A stretch of DNA of 64,000 nucleotides from Singulisphaera sp. GP187 (GCF_900129635.1 NZ_FSRB01000001.1:1651501-1715500), one strand, 5' to 3'; shown: positions 17,007 to 26,193, counted from the stretch's first letter. The notes: generated from the letters alone by a model not told the origin. Made by a program: numbers and translations.

Positions 17007-19454
17007 TTAGTGATTGAACAGGAATTCCTTGGAATTCAGGAGACCCCAGAAGAGGTCTTGGGCACCGAGGGCCCGACTCGGGGCGTCGACGATCAACTGG
17101 CGGGCGGCCTCGTTCTCTTGGGGCGAGGGAAGCCGGTTGAAGGTGACGACGTAGAGGGTCTCGACCAGGGTCTCATCGGTCAGCCTCGGGTCGCGCAAGA
17201 GCCGGGTGAGGCGACCGTCGGCCTGAGTGAGCTTGCGATTGATCAGGTCGCCGTTCATCAAGTGCAAGGCCTGGCTCATGGTTGGGTCGGACGCGCGTTC
17301 GCATTCGCAAGCCAAGGCGCGCTCGGGTCGGCCAAACGTGTCGAGGAAGTAGGAGGGATAATTGGTGTCGGGCAGCGCGATGGCCCGAGTGCCCGCCGGC
17401 TTCAACGGAAACTTTTCAAACGTGCCGGTCGCCAGGTTGATCGCGTCGAGCAGTTGCTCGGCGGTCAGGCGTTTGACGCGATAGTGGGTGAAGAACGTGG
17501 TATCGAGCCGGTTATCGGGATTCGGGAGCGAGCTGAGTTGGTAGACCCGGCTGTTGAGGATCAAACGAAGGAGTTTCTTGAGGTCGAAGCCGCCAGCCAC
17601 GAACTCTTGGGCAAGGGCGTCGAGCAAATCGGGGTTGGAGGGGGGGTTGGTCTCGCGGAGGTCGTCGATCGGGTTGACGAGTCCCTTGCCGAGCAAGTAG
17701 CCCCAATACCGGTTCACCACGTTTCGAGCGAGCCAGGGGTTGTTCGAGGCGGTGAGCCAGCGGGCCAGGGCGCGGCGGCGATCGACCGGGTCGTCGGCGG
17801 CCTCGTCCCCCAACGGGGTTGGCTTCATGGTCTTCCCGGTCCGCGGCTGACCGACTTCGCCGGTCTTGGCGACGTAGATCACCTGCTCGCGGCCGAAGAG
17901 TCCGAACTCCTGGCTCTGCTTGGTTTTGATCCGGGCGAAGTAGGCGGCCAGCCCGTAGTAATCATCCTGGCCGTAGGCTTCGAAAGGGTGGTGATGGCAC
18001 TTGGCGCACTGGAGCCGGACGCCCATGAAGACCTGGGCGGTGGTCTCGGCGAGGTCGTCGGGGCCGGTTGCGACTCGGAAGTAGTTGGCCGGTCCGTTGG
18101 TGTAGATTGATCCTTGCGCGGTGATGAGCTCGTCGACCATCGCGCTCACCGGCTTGTTGGCGCGGAACGCATCGCGAAGCCAGAGGTTGAACGCGAGCAT
18201 TCCCTGGGCGCCAAGCTTGGTTCCGTCGATCCGCAGCAGATCGCCCCACTTCAGCGACCAGAAGTCGACATATTCAGGGCGATCGAGCAAGCGGTCGATC
18301 AGCTTGGCGCGCTTCGCGGGGTCGGTGTCGGCGAGAAAGTCTTCGAGCTCGGAGCGCGACGGCGTGGTCCCGATCGTGTCGAGCATGGCGCGGCGGAGGA
18401 ATTCGGCGTCGGTGCTCAGCCCCGAAGGGACGAGTCCCAGTTCGCGCCACTTGGTCGCGACCTTTTCATCGAGGATGTTATGCGCGGGGAAATCAAACGA
18501 TTTCTCATAGGCATAGGGAACGGTGACCCGAGCCAGGGCGGCGTGGCCCTGGTAACGCACCATCAGATTCGTTTCCCCCTGGCCGACGGTGGTCGCCAGG
18601 CCGGTGGGCCCGACCTTGGCGACGCCTTCGTTCAGGGGGTCGAACTTGGCCTGGTCGGTGACGTCGCGAGTCGTGCCGTCGCTGAACCTGGCAAGCGCGA
18701 TCAGCCGCTGCTCCTGACCGGGCTCCATTCGCCGCTGAGTGGGGAAAACCGAGATCCCGGTGACGATCGGATCGTCGCGGCTCGGCGCGGGGGCACCTTG
18801 CTCGAGCCAGAGCTTCAAGAGTTCGCTCTCGGGCGAGCCTGGTTCCATCCGTTTGCCGCCGCCGTGGGCGACACTCAAGGTCGGCTTGAGGAGGAGCAGG
18901 CTCTCCTCGGGGGCAAACGGCGTGACTCGCCGTCCCTCCGCGCTTTTGACGATGGCCGTGTAGTCGGGCTCGGCCTCGAAGCCGAGGAGCGAAAGCCTGA
19001 ACCCGCCCTTGCCATGCTGAGACCCGTGACAGGACCCTTGGTTGCAGCCGAGCTTGGTCAGCACGGGCTGAATTTCGTTGCGAAAGCTGACCTGGCGGGG
19101 TGACACCGCGCCGCTGACCTCAACCGGGACGCGCGCCTCGACCGAACCCACGCGAATCAGGACCTCGGCCTTCCCGTCCGCGACCGGGTGGAGAAAACCG
19201 CGAGGATCGACCGCCGCGACCTTGGGATCGCCCACCGCGAATTGCGCATCCGCCGTCAGGTCGAGCCGACTGCCGTCGGCGAAGGTCCCGATGACGACCA
19301 GCCGCTGGCTGGCTTGCGGGCCGAACAGGGTCGCCTTGGCGGGCAAGACCTCGAGCTTGGCGGGAACAGGAGCCCCGAGTGCCGCGTTTAAGGCCGGGGC
19401 CGGCAGCCCAACGAATGCCACCAAGCTGACGCCAAGGAAGCGAAGGACGCGCAT
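17007..19454 (-). CDS. DUF1549/DUF1553 protein with Ig-like and cytochrome c-like parts (PSD1 type)
   Basis: An 815-residue exported protein and first gene of the operon. After the signal peptide (MRVLRFLGVSLVAFVGLPAP) comes a Big_2 Ig-like domain (LVVIGTFADGSRLDLTADAQ). A haem-like motif follows: LTKLGCNQGSCHGSQHGKGG, CxxxxCH spacing rather than CxxCH. A second Big_2 segment precedes DUF1549 (RAMLDTIGTTPSRSELEDFL; LQCAKCHHHPFEAYGQDDYY) and DUF1553 (ARWLTASNNPWLARNVVNRYW; RPERALACECERASDPTMSQ). Function is unknown although the family is abundant in planctomycetes. ATG 19454 starts at the signal peptide; the open frame to 19637 lacks one. Confidence 0.9.
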   Translation of the reverse strand: MRVLRFLGVSLVAFVGLPAPALNAALGAPVPAKLEVLPAKATLFGPQASQRLVVIGTFADGSRLDLTADAQFAVGDPKVAAVDPRGFLHPVADGKAEVLIRVGSVEARVPVEVSGAVSPRQVSFRNEIQPVLTKLGCNQGSCHGSQHGKGGFRLSLLGFEAEPDYTAIVKSAEGRRVTPFAPEESLLLLKPTLSVAHGGGKRMEPGSPESELLKLWLEQGAPAPSRDDPIVTGISVFPTQRRMEPGQEQRLIALARFSDGTTRDVTDQAKFDPLNEGVAKVGPTGLATTVGQGETNLMVRYQGHAALARVTVPYAYEKSFDFPAHNILDEKVATKWRELGLVPSGLSTDAEFLRRAMLDTIGTTPSRSELEDFLADTDPAKRAKLIDRLLDRPEYVDFWSLKWGDLLRIDGTKLGAQGMLAFNLWLRDAFRANKPVSAMVDELITAQGSIYTNGPANYFRVATGPDDLAETTAQVFMGVRLQCAKCHHHPFEAYGQDDYYGLAAYFARIKTKQSQEFGLFGREQVIYVAKTGEVGQPRTGKTMKPTPLGDEAADDPVDRRRALARWLTASNNPWLARNVVNRYWGYLLGKGLVNPIDDLRETNPPSNPDLLDALAQEFVAGGFDLKKLLRLILNSRVYQLSSLPNPDNRLDTTFFTHYRVKRLTAEQLLDAINLATGTFEKFPLKPAGTRAIALPDTNYPSYFLDTFGRPERALACECERASDPTMSQALHLMNGDLINRKLTQADGRLTRLLRDPRLTDETLVETLYVVTFNRLPSPQENEAARQLIVDAPSRALGAQDLFWGLLNSKEFLFNH

Positions 19455-19993
19455 TGGGTAGGCTCTCGTCGTCGGAGTCGGAGGAGCTCCCGCGCAGGCT
19501 TTCGCAGCGTTCGAGTCGTCGCTAGAACCCGACCTCGTCGCGAAACCAAAGACGCGCGGGGGGAAGGACCGATCAGCCGTGAGGGAGTGAGAGAGTCGAG
19601 GCGACGAACCCGAAATCCACGACTCTCGCTTCCCCACCGTTCAACATTGCTCTGCAAATGGTTGAAAATCAAGGTCTGACTGAAAAAACCCGGGAACGAC
19701 CTGATTTGAGCGCTGACACGAATGGCACGAGGTTACGAGCGGGTGTGCACTGGTTTTCGTCACAAAAACAGTGTACAGGAGCCTGGAAAGGTAATGTACG
19801 GAATCCTTTTCCTCGTACCATTCGTTCCTGACCCTGGTATGTGGCAATTCATTTCGCTCCCCGCGCGATCCGCTCCGAGCGGGGACAAACCGCCAATGGG
19901 CGTGATTGGTGGCCTTCGCTTGCTTGAGGGGGGTTGCTGTACTACCGTATTGCATCGGCGAATCATGCATGAGACGCCCAAGCACTTCAGAGG
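19455..19993. other. Divergent intergenic region with REP-like repeats
   Basis: About 540 bases between the DUF1549 operon and the chimeric oxidoreductase. It contains CGAATGGCACGAGG (about 19719-19732) and, inverted, CCTCGTACCATTCGTTCCTGACC (about 19820-19842). The same words recur near 28905. No gene is seen; promoters of both neighbours must be here. Confidence 0.5.
19719..19845. repeat. REP-like inverted pair
   Basis: A forward CGAATGGCACGAGG and an inverted CCTCGTACCATTCGTTCCTGACCCTG about 90 bases apart can form a hairpin. Related words occur at 23023-23055 and 28890-28922, so this is a dispersed family. Confidence 0.5.
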
Positions 19994-21874
19994 ATGCCTG
20001 CAATGCACAACCACGAGCGCGATGCTTGGATCCTGGACATGGTCCAACCTTGGACCCTCGCGGACGTCCTTCGGGATGAGTCGGCCCGGAGCGTGGTGTA
20101 CTGGCTGGCGAGACCGGGCGATTCCCCCCTGACGTGTCCCGAATGTGAGCGTCCCTGCGCCGGCTACGATTCGCAACCTCGGCGATGGCGACTCCTCGAC
20201 GAGGACCAGTTCCAAACCGTGCTGGAAGGGAACGTGCCTCGCTGCTCCTGCCCCGAGCACGGGGTCAACCCAATTCGCGTACCCTGGGCCGAGCCAGGCC
20301 ATCCCATCGCTCAGTTCGTGGAGTGTTCGGATCCGGGAGCCAGCGAAGGGGATCCTGCCACGCGGAGGGGCTTCCTCGCTTCGACGGTCGCGGCCGCGGG
20401 CTCGCTCCTCGTGGGAGGTGCGGTCTTCCCGGAGGAAGGTGCGGGAGCCGAAGCCACCGTGACTCGTGCCGAACCCGATTGGGGGGCGCTGCGCCGTCGT
20501 ATCAAGGGGGAGGTCGTCACGCCGAATGACCCTGATTTCGCCTCGGTGCGAAGTTCCTTGGTCTGGAACAAGATCAAGCCCGACCGCTCGCCGGATGTGA
20601 TCGTGCGGGTCAAGAATGAGCAGGACGTGGTCGAGGCCATCAATTTCGCGCGTGAGAACGGGCTGAAGGTCGTCAACAAGGGAGGCGGCCACACCTGGTG
20701 CGGCCTGTCCGTACGCCATGGTGGGATGACGATCGATCTTTCGGGGCTCAACGAATCCTGGATCGACGAGGCCACGCAAACCGCCGTGATCCAGCCCGTG
20801 ATCAGCAACCGCGAGCTGGCACGCCGGCTGGGTGAGCACAACCTGGCCTTTCCGATCGGTCACTGTCCCACGGTCAAGGCAGGCGGCTACCTCTTGAACG
20901 GCGGCATGTCCTGGAATATGGGTCACTGGGGACCGGCCTGTTTGAGCGTGGAGGCCGTGGAATTCGTCACCGCCGACGGCAAGATGATCAAGGCGAGCGC
21001 CACCGAGCACCAGGATCTCTACTGGGCGGCCCGAGGATGCGGGCCGGGCATGTTTGCCGTAGCCACACGTTTTCATTTGAAATGTTACCCATTGCCAAAG
21101 GCCATCGCCACGAGCAACTATTTCTATTCGCTGAACGACCTCAAAGCCGCCGTCGATGAAGTGGTGGCGCTGGGGCGGACGATGCCCGACAATGTGGAAT
21201 TGTCGATCTTCTTGATCAAAGCGCCGGCCGAGCTTGCCGAGGCCTGCAAGGATCACAACGGCAAAGTCTGCATGGTCGTTGCCGTGGCCTTCGGGATGAC
21301 GAAGGAAGAATCCGAAGCGGCACTCGCGCCGCTGGAACAGGGCACAGTGGTCAAGAAGGCGCTCGCCAGGACTTTCAACGAGCCGACCGATTTTGAAGGA
21401 TTGTCGATCGCCTCCGGGGAATCGTGGCCGGAAAACCATCGCAACCTTTGTGAGAACCAGTGCTCCAAGGCCAGGCCTTCCGACATGCTGATGGCCTTGC
21501 GTGATAAATTCGTCGAGGCGCCCTCCGCAAAGTCCGTGATCGTTTTCTGCCAGAGCACCGGATCCAGGAATCTGCTCGAGCCGAATCCCGAGGTCGCGCT
21601 TTCGATTGATGCCACCTCGTACGGCGGTTCGTGGGCCATCTGGGAGGACGAAGCCGACGATGCCGCCAACAGGAAGTGGCAGGACGAGGTGATCGCGATC
21701 ATGAAACCGTTCACCAGCCAGCACTACATCGGCGAGACCGACTACGTCCAGGATCCGGCGCGGGTGCAGGAATCCTATTCCGCCGAGAAGTGGAAGCGGT
21801 TGGAGGAGGTTCGCGCCAAGTACGATCCCCAAGGCCTTTTCTTCGGCTTCCTGGGCGGTACACGCAAGGCCTGA
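19994..21874 (+). CDS. Chimera: ISL3-transposase zinc ribbon fused to Tat-type FAD-linked oxidoreductase
   Basis: A 626-residue open frame in two parts. Residues 10-105 look like the N-terminus of an ISL3-family transposase: DMVQPWTLADV, zinc-ribbon Cys in CPECERPC (48, 51) and RCSCPEHG (84, 86), then RVPWAEPGHPI. Residues 122-145 are a twin-arginine signal (TRRGFLAST, then a hydrophobic run). The rest is a BBE-like FAD-linked oxidase: VVNKGGGHTWCG (His likely binds FAD), GHCPTVKAGGYLLNGGMSWN (Cys may be a second flavin link), and a C-terminal YDPQGLFFGFLGG. A GTG at 20320 could start a normal Tat precursor. The substrate is unknown. The fusion probably arose by insertion and deletion of an ISL3 element. 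Confidence 0.8.
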   Translation: MPAMHNHERDAWILDMVQPWTLADVLRDESARSVVYWLARPGDSPLTCPECERPCAGYDSQPRRWRLLDEDQFQTVLEGNVPRCSCPEHGVNPIRVPWAEPGHPIAQFVECSDPGASEGDPATRRGFLASTVAAAGSLLVGGAVFPEEGAGAEATVTRAEPDWGALRRRIKGEVVTPNDPDFASVRSSLVWNKIKPDRSPDVIVRVKNEQDVVEAINFARENGLKVVNKGGGHTWCGLSVRHGGMTIDLSGLNESWIDEATQTAVIQPVISNRELARRLGEHNLAFPIGHCPTVKAGGYLLNGGMSWNMGHWGPACLSVEAVEFVTADGKMIKASATEHQDLYWAARGCGPGMFAVATRFHLKCYPLPKAIATSNYFYSLNDLKAAVDEVVALGRTMPDNVELSIFLIKAPAELAEACKDHNGKVCMVVAVAFGMTKEESEAALAPLEQGTVVKKALARTFNEPTDFEGLSIASGESWPENHRNLCENQCSKARPSDMLMALRDKFVEAPSAKSVIVFCQSTGSRNLLEPNPEVALSIDATSYGGSWAIWEDEADDAANRKWQDEVIAIMKPFTSQHYIGETDYVQDPARVQESYSAEKWKRLEEVRAKYDPQGLFFGFLGGTRKA

Positions 21875-22401
21875 GAAGAGAGGAACCGGCCGATTGACCT
21901 GCCCCCCTTTGAATTTCCGTCGGCGAATTCTCTGCTTGCGTTGCTGGGACTTCTTGTGGACAGTAGGAGTCACTCGAAAGCCTCTTTTGCGTTCAGGAAT
22001 TATGATGTCTCGACAACTTCATTATCCCTGAAAACAAGGAGGCTTTCGAGCTTTTTCTGCAATATCGGCCAAAATCCCCAACCAATTACGCTTGGTTCAG
22101 GGCTAGTCAAAAATCATCTCGACTCCAGGAAGAATCATGATCTGACGCCGAATATTTTCGAATATTTTTTCGGGGATGATCTTGTCCAGTTTACGCAAAC
22201 TACGTCAAGATATAGGAATGTCACCTGTTCAATTCCCAGGAAGCGACACTTTCCAGTACCCGAAGGCGGCCCTTGAGGCCGACTGCCGGATCCACATCGT
22301 GCTGGCAGTCTCGGCCGCCGAGACCCGCGTCAGACTTTTTCTTGTCGGAAGTGCACTATAGCAACCGGTTCAGTTCCCTGCTGTTGGAAGGACTGCTTGC
22401 C
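21875..22401. other. Lower-GC spacer without clear genes
   Basis: About 530 bases, noticeably richer in A and T than the neighbouring genes (e.g. GAATATTTTCGAATATTTTT near 22150). Near 21895-21915 is CCCCCCTTTGAATTTCCG, a diverged end of the repeat family seen at 27261 and 29066. No gene is supported. Confidence 0.4.
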
Positions 22402-23010
22402 ATGATCAAGCTCAGGCAACCTGCGTTGGGTCTCCATGCCTGCGATCTGGAACCGCCGATGCGCAGGTTCAAGATGTGGCAAAACTGGCAAATGCCCAGG
22501 GGTGCGCGCCCCGAAGATGTCGTTTATTGGATCCTCTACGCTCGTGATCAGGCGCCAGAACAGATGTTACCTAACGTCCTCATTAATACCCATGGCGGCT
22601 TCCAACCGCCGATATGGAACAAGTTGTATATCGGCGGGAGGTACCCAGAGGGCTTCGACGAATGGGCGGACCCTCCAAAAACGATCGCCAGCACCATCAA
22701 CATTCAAAACGTGGCCATCTTCAGACAGCTCAGGGCTAAGGACATCGGCACCATCTGGCTACATGGTTGTAGCGCGGCCGCACTCCCCTATGGCCATGAC
22801 TTCTGCAGAAGCATGGCCGTCGAATCTGGTTGCAACGTTGTGGCGTCGGAGGCCCAGCAGGAGCTCTATCCGGGAGAAGCCTACAAATATCTTTGGAGCA
22901 AGTATTCTGGTTGTATTGACGATTACGAGGGACGCACATTCTGCTGGACTCCTGCGGGGGGTGAGTACCAGATCGGCAATAACGGGGCAGGCGTTCCCAC
23001 CGTAGACTGA
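22402..23010 (+). CDS. Unknown protein with possible caspase-like His/Cys pair
   Basis: A 202-residue protein that I do not recognise. VLINTHGGF (His64) follows a predicted beta strand and IGTIWLHGCSAAAL (Cys123) follows another; then GHDFCRSMAVESGCNVVASE. The order strand-HG, strand-GC and a helix ending in 'G..V.AS' resembles clan CD cysteine peptidases and DUF4347-like domains, so a caspase-like fold is possible. This is a motif reading only. The N-terminus is basic and Trp-rich. ATG 22402 has GGAAGGA ten bases upstream. The gene sits between a low-GC spacer and an insertion-sequence nest, which suggests recent acquisition. Confidence 0.55.
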   Translation: MIKLRQPALGLHACDLEPPMRRFKMWQNWQMPRGARPEDVVYWILYARDQAPEQMLPNVLINTHGGFQPPIWNKLYIGGRYPEGFDEWADPPKTIASTINIQNVAIFRQLRAKDIGTIWLHGCSAAALPYGHDFCRSMAVESGCNVVASEAQQELYPGEAYKYLWSKYSGCIDDYEGRTFCWTPAGGEYQIGNNGAGVPTVD

Positions 23011-23280
23011 ACGAGGGGGAAAAAAGGAGTCATAGCGGAATGCCACGAAGATAGCGCACAGGAGGCAGAAAAGGGGACGGAGGAAATTATTGTAATTCAC
23101 TCTTCAAAGTTGGCCTGCTCCCCATATCTTGGTCCAGCCATAATGGAAATCTATCCGCACGGTTGTTCAGTAGGTGGTGCGTCATGCGGCTCCTCTTCTT
23201 CTTCGATAGGCTATAGTGGACCCCGGAAATTGGACCACTCGGTAAGTTATCATCGAGGGAGATCTTATCGAGGGCGAAGC

Positions 23281-23565
23281 ATGGGACAAATCCGCAAGCG
23301 ACACTCGGCGGCGTTCAAGGCGAAGGTCGCCTTGGAAGCTGCCAAGCAGGACAAGACGATCTCCGAACTGGCCAAGCAGCACCAGATCCACCCGGTGCAG
23401 ATCAGCCAGTGGAAGAAGCAACTCCTCGATGGCCTGGAGGGCCTCTTCGAGAACGGGTCGGCCGCCCGCCGGCCCGACCAGGAGAAGCTCCAGACCGAAT
23501 TGTACGAGCAGATCGGGCGGCTCCAGATGGAGCTGGCCTGGGTGAAAAAAAAATCTGCCTTGTGA
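23281..23565 (+). CDS. IS3-family transposase OrfA
   Basis: A 94-residue DNA-binding subunit. It has the HTH_Tnp_1 layout: RKRHSAAFKAKVALEAAK, then SELAKQHQIHPVQISQWKKQ as the helix-turn-helix, and a leucine-zipper-like C-terminus (YEQIGRLQMELAWVKKK). The gene ends in nine A (23545-23553), the usual slippery site for -1 frameshifting that makes the OrfAB transposase. The gene is intact, but OrfAB cannot be made because orfB is interrupted. Confidence 0.92.
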   Translation: MGQIRKRHSAAFKAKVALEAAKQDKTISELAKQHQIHPVQISQWKKQLLDGLEGLFENGSAARRPDQEKLQTELYEQIGRLQMELAWVKKKSAL

Positions 23566-23660
23566 GGTCGAGGTCAAAAGAGCCTTGATCGAATCCACGC
23601 ATCCTCAGTTGAGTGTTCGTCGCCAATGTGAGTTGCTGGGACTCAATCGATCGAGCTTCT
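23554..23660 (+). pseudogene. IS3 transposase OrfB, 5' fragment
   Basis: In the -1 frame after the slippery run the sequence reads LPCEVEVKRALIESTHPQLS, then VRRQCELLGLNRSSF, the usual OrfB N-terminus. It stops at TAA just where the inserted element begins (23662). Joined to 25382 the text continues SFYYEPATETLENL without loss, proving that both pieces were one gene. Confidence 0.85.
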
Positions 23661-23817
23661 AAGCCATGGGTCATGGTTTTCTTTGCTTTTTGATGGGCGA
23701 CCGCAGTGATGCAAAAGGCCGCTGGGTGCCACGGGTTGTACTCACAATAGTGTCCGGGATTGACCTTCATCAAATCTTCGCTTGCGCTTTTGGTTACGGT
23801 CAGCCACAGTATTCGTC

Positions 23818-25104
23818 ATGGCGGCCAAGAAACCACCCCTGGTTGACACTCCCCCTTCCCAGCGACCTGAACGGGTCGGGGCACCGGGGTGGCTCTCTCG
23901 TGATTTGCCCATCTGGCCCGATCAAGTGGTCGGGGCCAAGCACATCCATTCGATCGAACGGCTCATCGCACAACTTCGCGACCAGGACCCCCATGGCAAC
24001 CGCGACCTCTTCCTCGACGACGTCTTCGTTGCCATGCTCCTGGCCTTCTTCAACCCCACTCTGCGGACCCTCAGGACGAGCGAGGATTTCAGCCAAACCC
24101 GACAAGCCCAAAAATTCCTCTCGATCCAGAAACTCTGCAAAAGCACCCTCTCCGACTTCAATAAGTTGGCCGACCACACTCGCTTGCAGCCGATCCTCGA
24201 TCAGCTCCGACGCAACGTTCTCAAGCCCAGTCCCAACCCGAACCAGGCCGCCGATCCCCTGAGCTCGCTTCACCGCCAGGTCCTCGCCGTCGATGGCACC
24301 TTCCTTCATGCCGCCGCCTCAGTGGCCTGGAGCGTCCGCCGCCGCGGCGGCAAGACCGGCGCTCGACTCGACTTCCATGTCGATGCCCAAACCTGGCTCC
24401 CCGAGCTGATCGTCGTCCCCGAGGCCGGCCAGAGCGAGGCGACCACCGCCGCGTACTCCATCACCCCCGGGGCGATCCATCTCTACGACCGGGGGATCTT
24501 CAGCTTCAAGCTGATCAAGGCCCACGTAGAACCGGCGGCGGATTTCGTGATGCGGTTCCGGAAACCCGGAGAACGCACCCCCAACCTCGAGACGACCGAG
24601 ACGAGGGAACTCACCCAAGAGGCCCGCGACGCGGACGTCATCTCCGATCGACTGGTCCGTTTTCCCGGCTCGACGCATCGCAAACCGCTGGGCATCGTCC
24701 TTCGCGAAGTGGTCATCGTCCCCAAGGATGACCCCGAGAATCCGGTCTACCTCTTGACGACCCTGCTCGAGCCCGACGCATCAATTATCGGAGTATTATA
24801 TCGTCATAGATGGCAAGTTGAACTGTTTTTCCGCTGGCTGAAAAGCTACGCGCGGTTCGATCATCTGATCAGTCACAGCCGCGAGGGTGTGCTGTTGAGC
24901 TTCTACGTCGCCGTGATCGGCGTCACGCTCATGCACATCCATACAGGAAATCGCCCCAGCAAGTATATGTTTAGCCTGCTGGGAATGGTGGCCAACGGCA
25001 CGGCGACGATGGACGAGATCATGCCGATCCTTCGCGAGCGGGAGCGTCAGTGCCAATTACAGCGTGACCGCGTTGCGCGGAAGCGTGCCGAAAAACCCAA
25101 ATAA
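23818..25104 (+). CDS. IS4-family (DDE_Tnp_1) transposase
   Basis: A 428-residue transposase. Acidic residues of the DDE fold are visible in VLAVDGTFLH (first Asp), IHLYDRGIFSF (second Asp) and YRHRWQVELFFRWLKSY, the YREK-like signature with the catalytic Glu. The N-terminal 150 residues form the DNA-binding helical part (SEDFSQTRQAQKFLSIQKL). ATG 23818 was chosen over the frame opening at 23782 because MAAKKPPLVD begins the conserved body. No internal stop, so it may still be active. Confidence 0.92.
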   Translation: MAAKKPPLVDTPPSQRPERVGAPGWLSRDLPIWPDQVVGAKHIHSIERLIAQLRDQDPHGNRDLFLDDVFVAMLLAFFNPTLRTLRTSEDFSQTRQAQKFLSIQKLCKSTLSDFNKLADHTRLQPILDQLRRNVLKPSPNPNQAADPLSSLHRQVLAVDGTFLHAAASVAWSVRRRGGKTGARLDFHVDAQTWLPELIVVPEAGQSEATTAAYSITPGAIHLYDRGIFSFKLIKAHVEPAADFVMRFRKPGERTPNLETTETRELTQEARDADVISDRLVRFPGSTHRKPLGIVLREVVIVPKDDPENPVYLLTTLLEPDASIIGVLYRHRWQVELFFRWLKSYARFDHLISHSREGVLLSFYVAVIGVTLMHIHTGNRPSKYMFSLLGMVANGTATMDEIMPILRERERQCQLQRDRVARKRAEKPK

Positions 25105-25268
25105 GCGATCAGGGCCCGTCCACGCGCTGCGGACGAGGTCATGCCGCGGCATGCGCCGGGATCGCCCTCCAAACCGAAGGAGGCGGCTGCAAGGCTGTTC
25201 AAATCGAATTATTCTGGGATGTCCTGACGAAAAGCCTCCTCGCCATCAGGAATCCCGGACACTATTGT

Positions 25269-25319
25269 GTACTCAACCCGTGAGCGATCGCCCGGGTTTT
25301 AGGCTCACGGGTTGAGTAC
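25269..25319. repeat. 17-bp perfect inverted repeat near the IS right end
   Basis: Arms GTACTCAACCCGTGAGC (25269-25285) and its exact complement (25303-25319), with a 17-base loop. Comparison with the left end of the same element (23723-23757) shows about 45 extra bases here, so the palindrome was inserted into, or grew within, the terminal repeat. Confidence 0.7.
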
Positions 25320-25381
25320 AACCCGTGGCACCCAGCGGCTTGCACATGATTCAATGTCAACGAAAACTAGGACCACCTGCT

Positions 25382-26128
25382 TACTACGAGCCGGCGACGG
25401 AGACCCTCGAGAACCTGAGCCTGATGAGGCGGATCGACGAGCAATATCTCAAGACGCCGTTCTACGGCAGCCGCCGCATGACGGCCTGGCTGACGAGGCA
25501 GGGAGAGGAGGTCAACCGCAAACGCGTGAGCCGCCTGATGGAATTGATGGGTTTGGAAGCGCTTCATCCCGGGCCTCGAACCACGACGCGGAACCCTGAC
25601 CACAAGGTTTACCCCTACTTGCTTCGAGACGTGACGATCGACCGACGCAATCAGGTTTGGTCCACCGACGTGACGTACCTCCCGCTCAACCAGGGCTTCA
25701 TGTTCCTGGCGGCGGTGATCGACTGGCACAGCCGGTTCGTGCTTTCTTGGCGGCTGTCGAACACGCTCGACGGCCGGTTCTGCCTGGAGGCGTTGAACGC
25801 GGCGTTGGAGGGAGGACGCCCCGAGATCTTCAACACCGACCAGGGCGTGCAGTTCACGGCGCGGGCCTTCACCGGCCGGCTTGAGGCGGAAGGGATCGCC
25901 GTGAGCATGGACGGACGCGGGAGGGCGTTGGATAACGTGTTCGTCGAGCGGCTGTGGCGGTCTCTTAAATACGAGGACATTTATTTGAAAGCATATCGTA
26001 GCGTCAGAGAATTGGAAGCCGGTCTTGAAAGGTGGTTTGCGTTTTACAACCACGAGCGCTTGCACCAGAGCTTGGCCTATCGCACGCCCGCCGAGGTCTA
26101 CCATAGTGCCGAGCCGGTCGGGCCTTGA
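25382..26128 (+). pseudogene. IS3 transposase OrfB, 3' fragment
   Basis: The main part of OrfB. It has YYEPATETLENL, the HTH_21 part (YGSRRMTAWLTRQGEEVNRK) and an rve integrase core with VWSTDVTYL (D), IFNTDQGVQF (D) and DNVFVERLWRSLKYE (E), ending in FYNHERLHQSLAYRTPAEV. All catalytic residues are present. The open frame that appears to start at 25325 begins inside the inserted element and is not a real start; the true start lies 1.7 kb upstream in the other half. Confidence 0.88.
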
Positions 26129-26193
26129 GAGGGGAGAGCAGGGACGAAGCATAACTTAAAAACCGGGCCGAGTGGTCTGGACATTGGGGACCA

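Larger units (their letters stand above)
23662..25381 (+). mobile_element. IS4-like (DDE_Tnp_1) element inserted in IS3 orfB
   Basis: A 1720-bp insert. Removing it, with one TA copy of the flanking TA/TA (23660-23661 and 25382-25383), restores the IS3 orfB frame exactly. The ends show an imperfect inverted repeat (AGCCATGGGTCATGGTTTTC against AGCAGGTGGTCCTAGTTTTC, 18 of the first 24 bases equal). A longer exact block follows further in (GCTGGGTGCCACGGGTTGTA at 23721, complement near 25320-25337). A TA duplication is unusual for IS4-type elements. Confidence 0.8.
23217..26193 (+). mobile_element. Inner IS3-family element, itself interrupted
   Basis: Its ends are TGGACCCCGGAAATTGGACC..CTCGG at 23217-23242 and the imperfect complement ending ..GGGGACCA at 26193. 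Inside lie orfA (23281-23565), a run of nine A for frameshifting, and orfB in two pieces (to 23660 and from 25382) around a third element. No target duplication is seen at the ends, consistent with an adjacent deletion in the outer element. Confidence 0.8.

Noticed and set aside
15663..18110. 815-residue forward open frame opposite the WD40 and DUF1549 genes
   Set aside because: It spans two well-supported reverse genes and has no domain; long antisense frames are common in GC-rich DNA.
25325..25381. Apparent start of the large orfB frame at 25325
   Set aside because: These bases belong to the end of the inserted IS4-like element; the true orfB start is in the 5' fragment near 23554.
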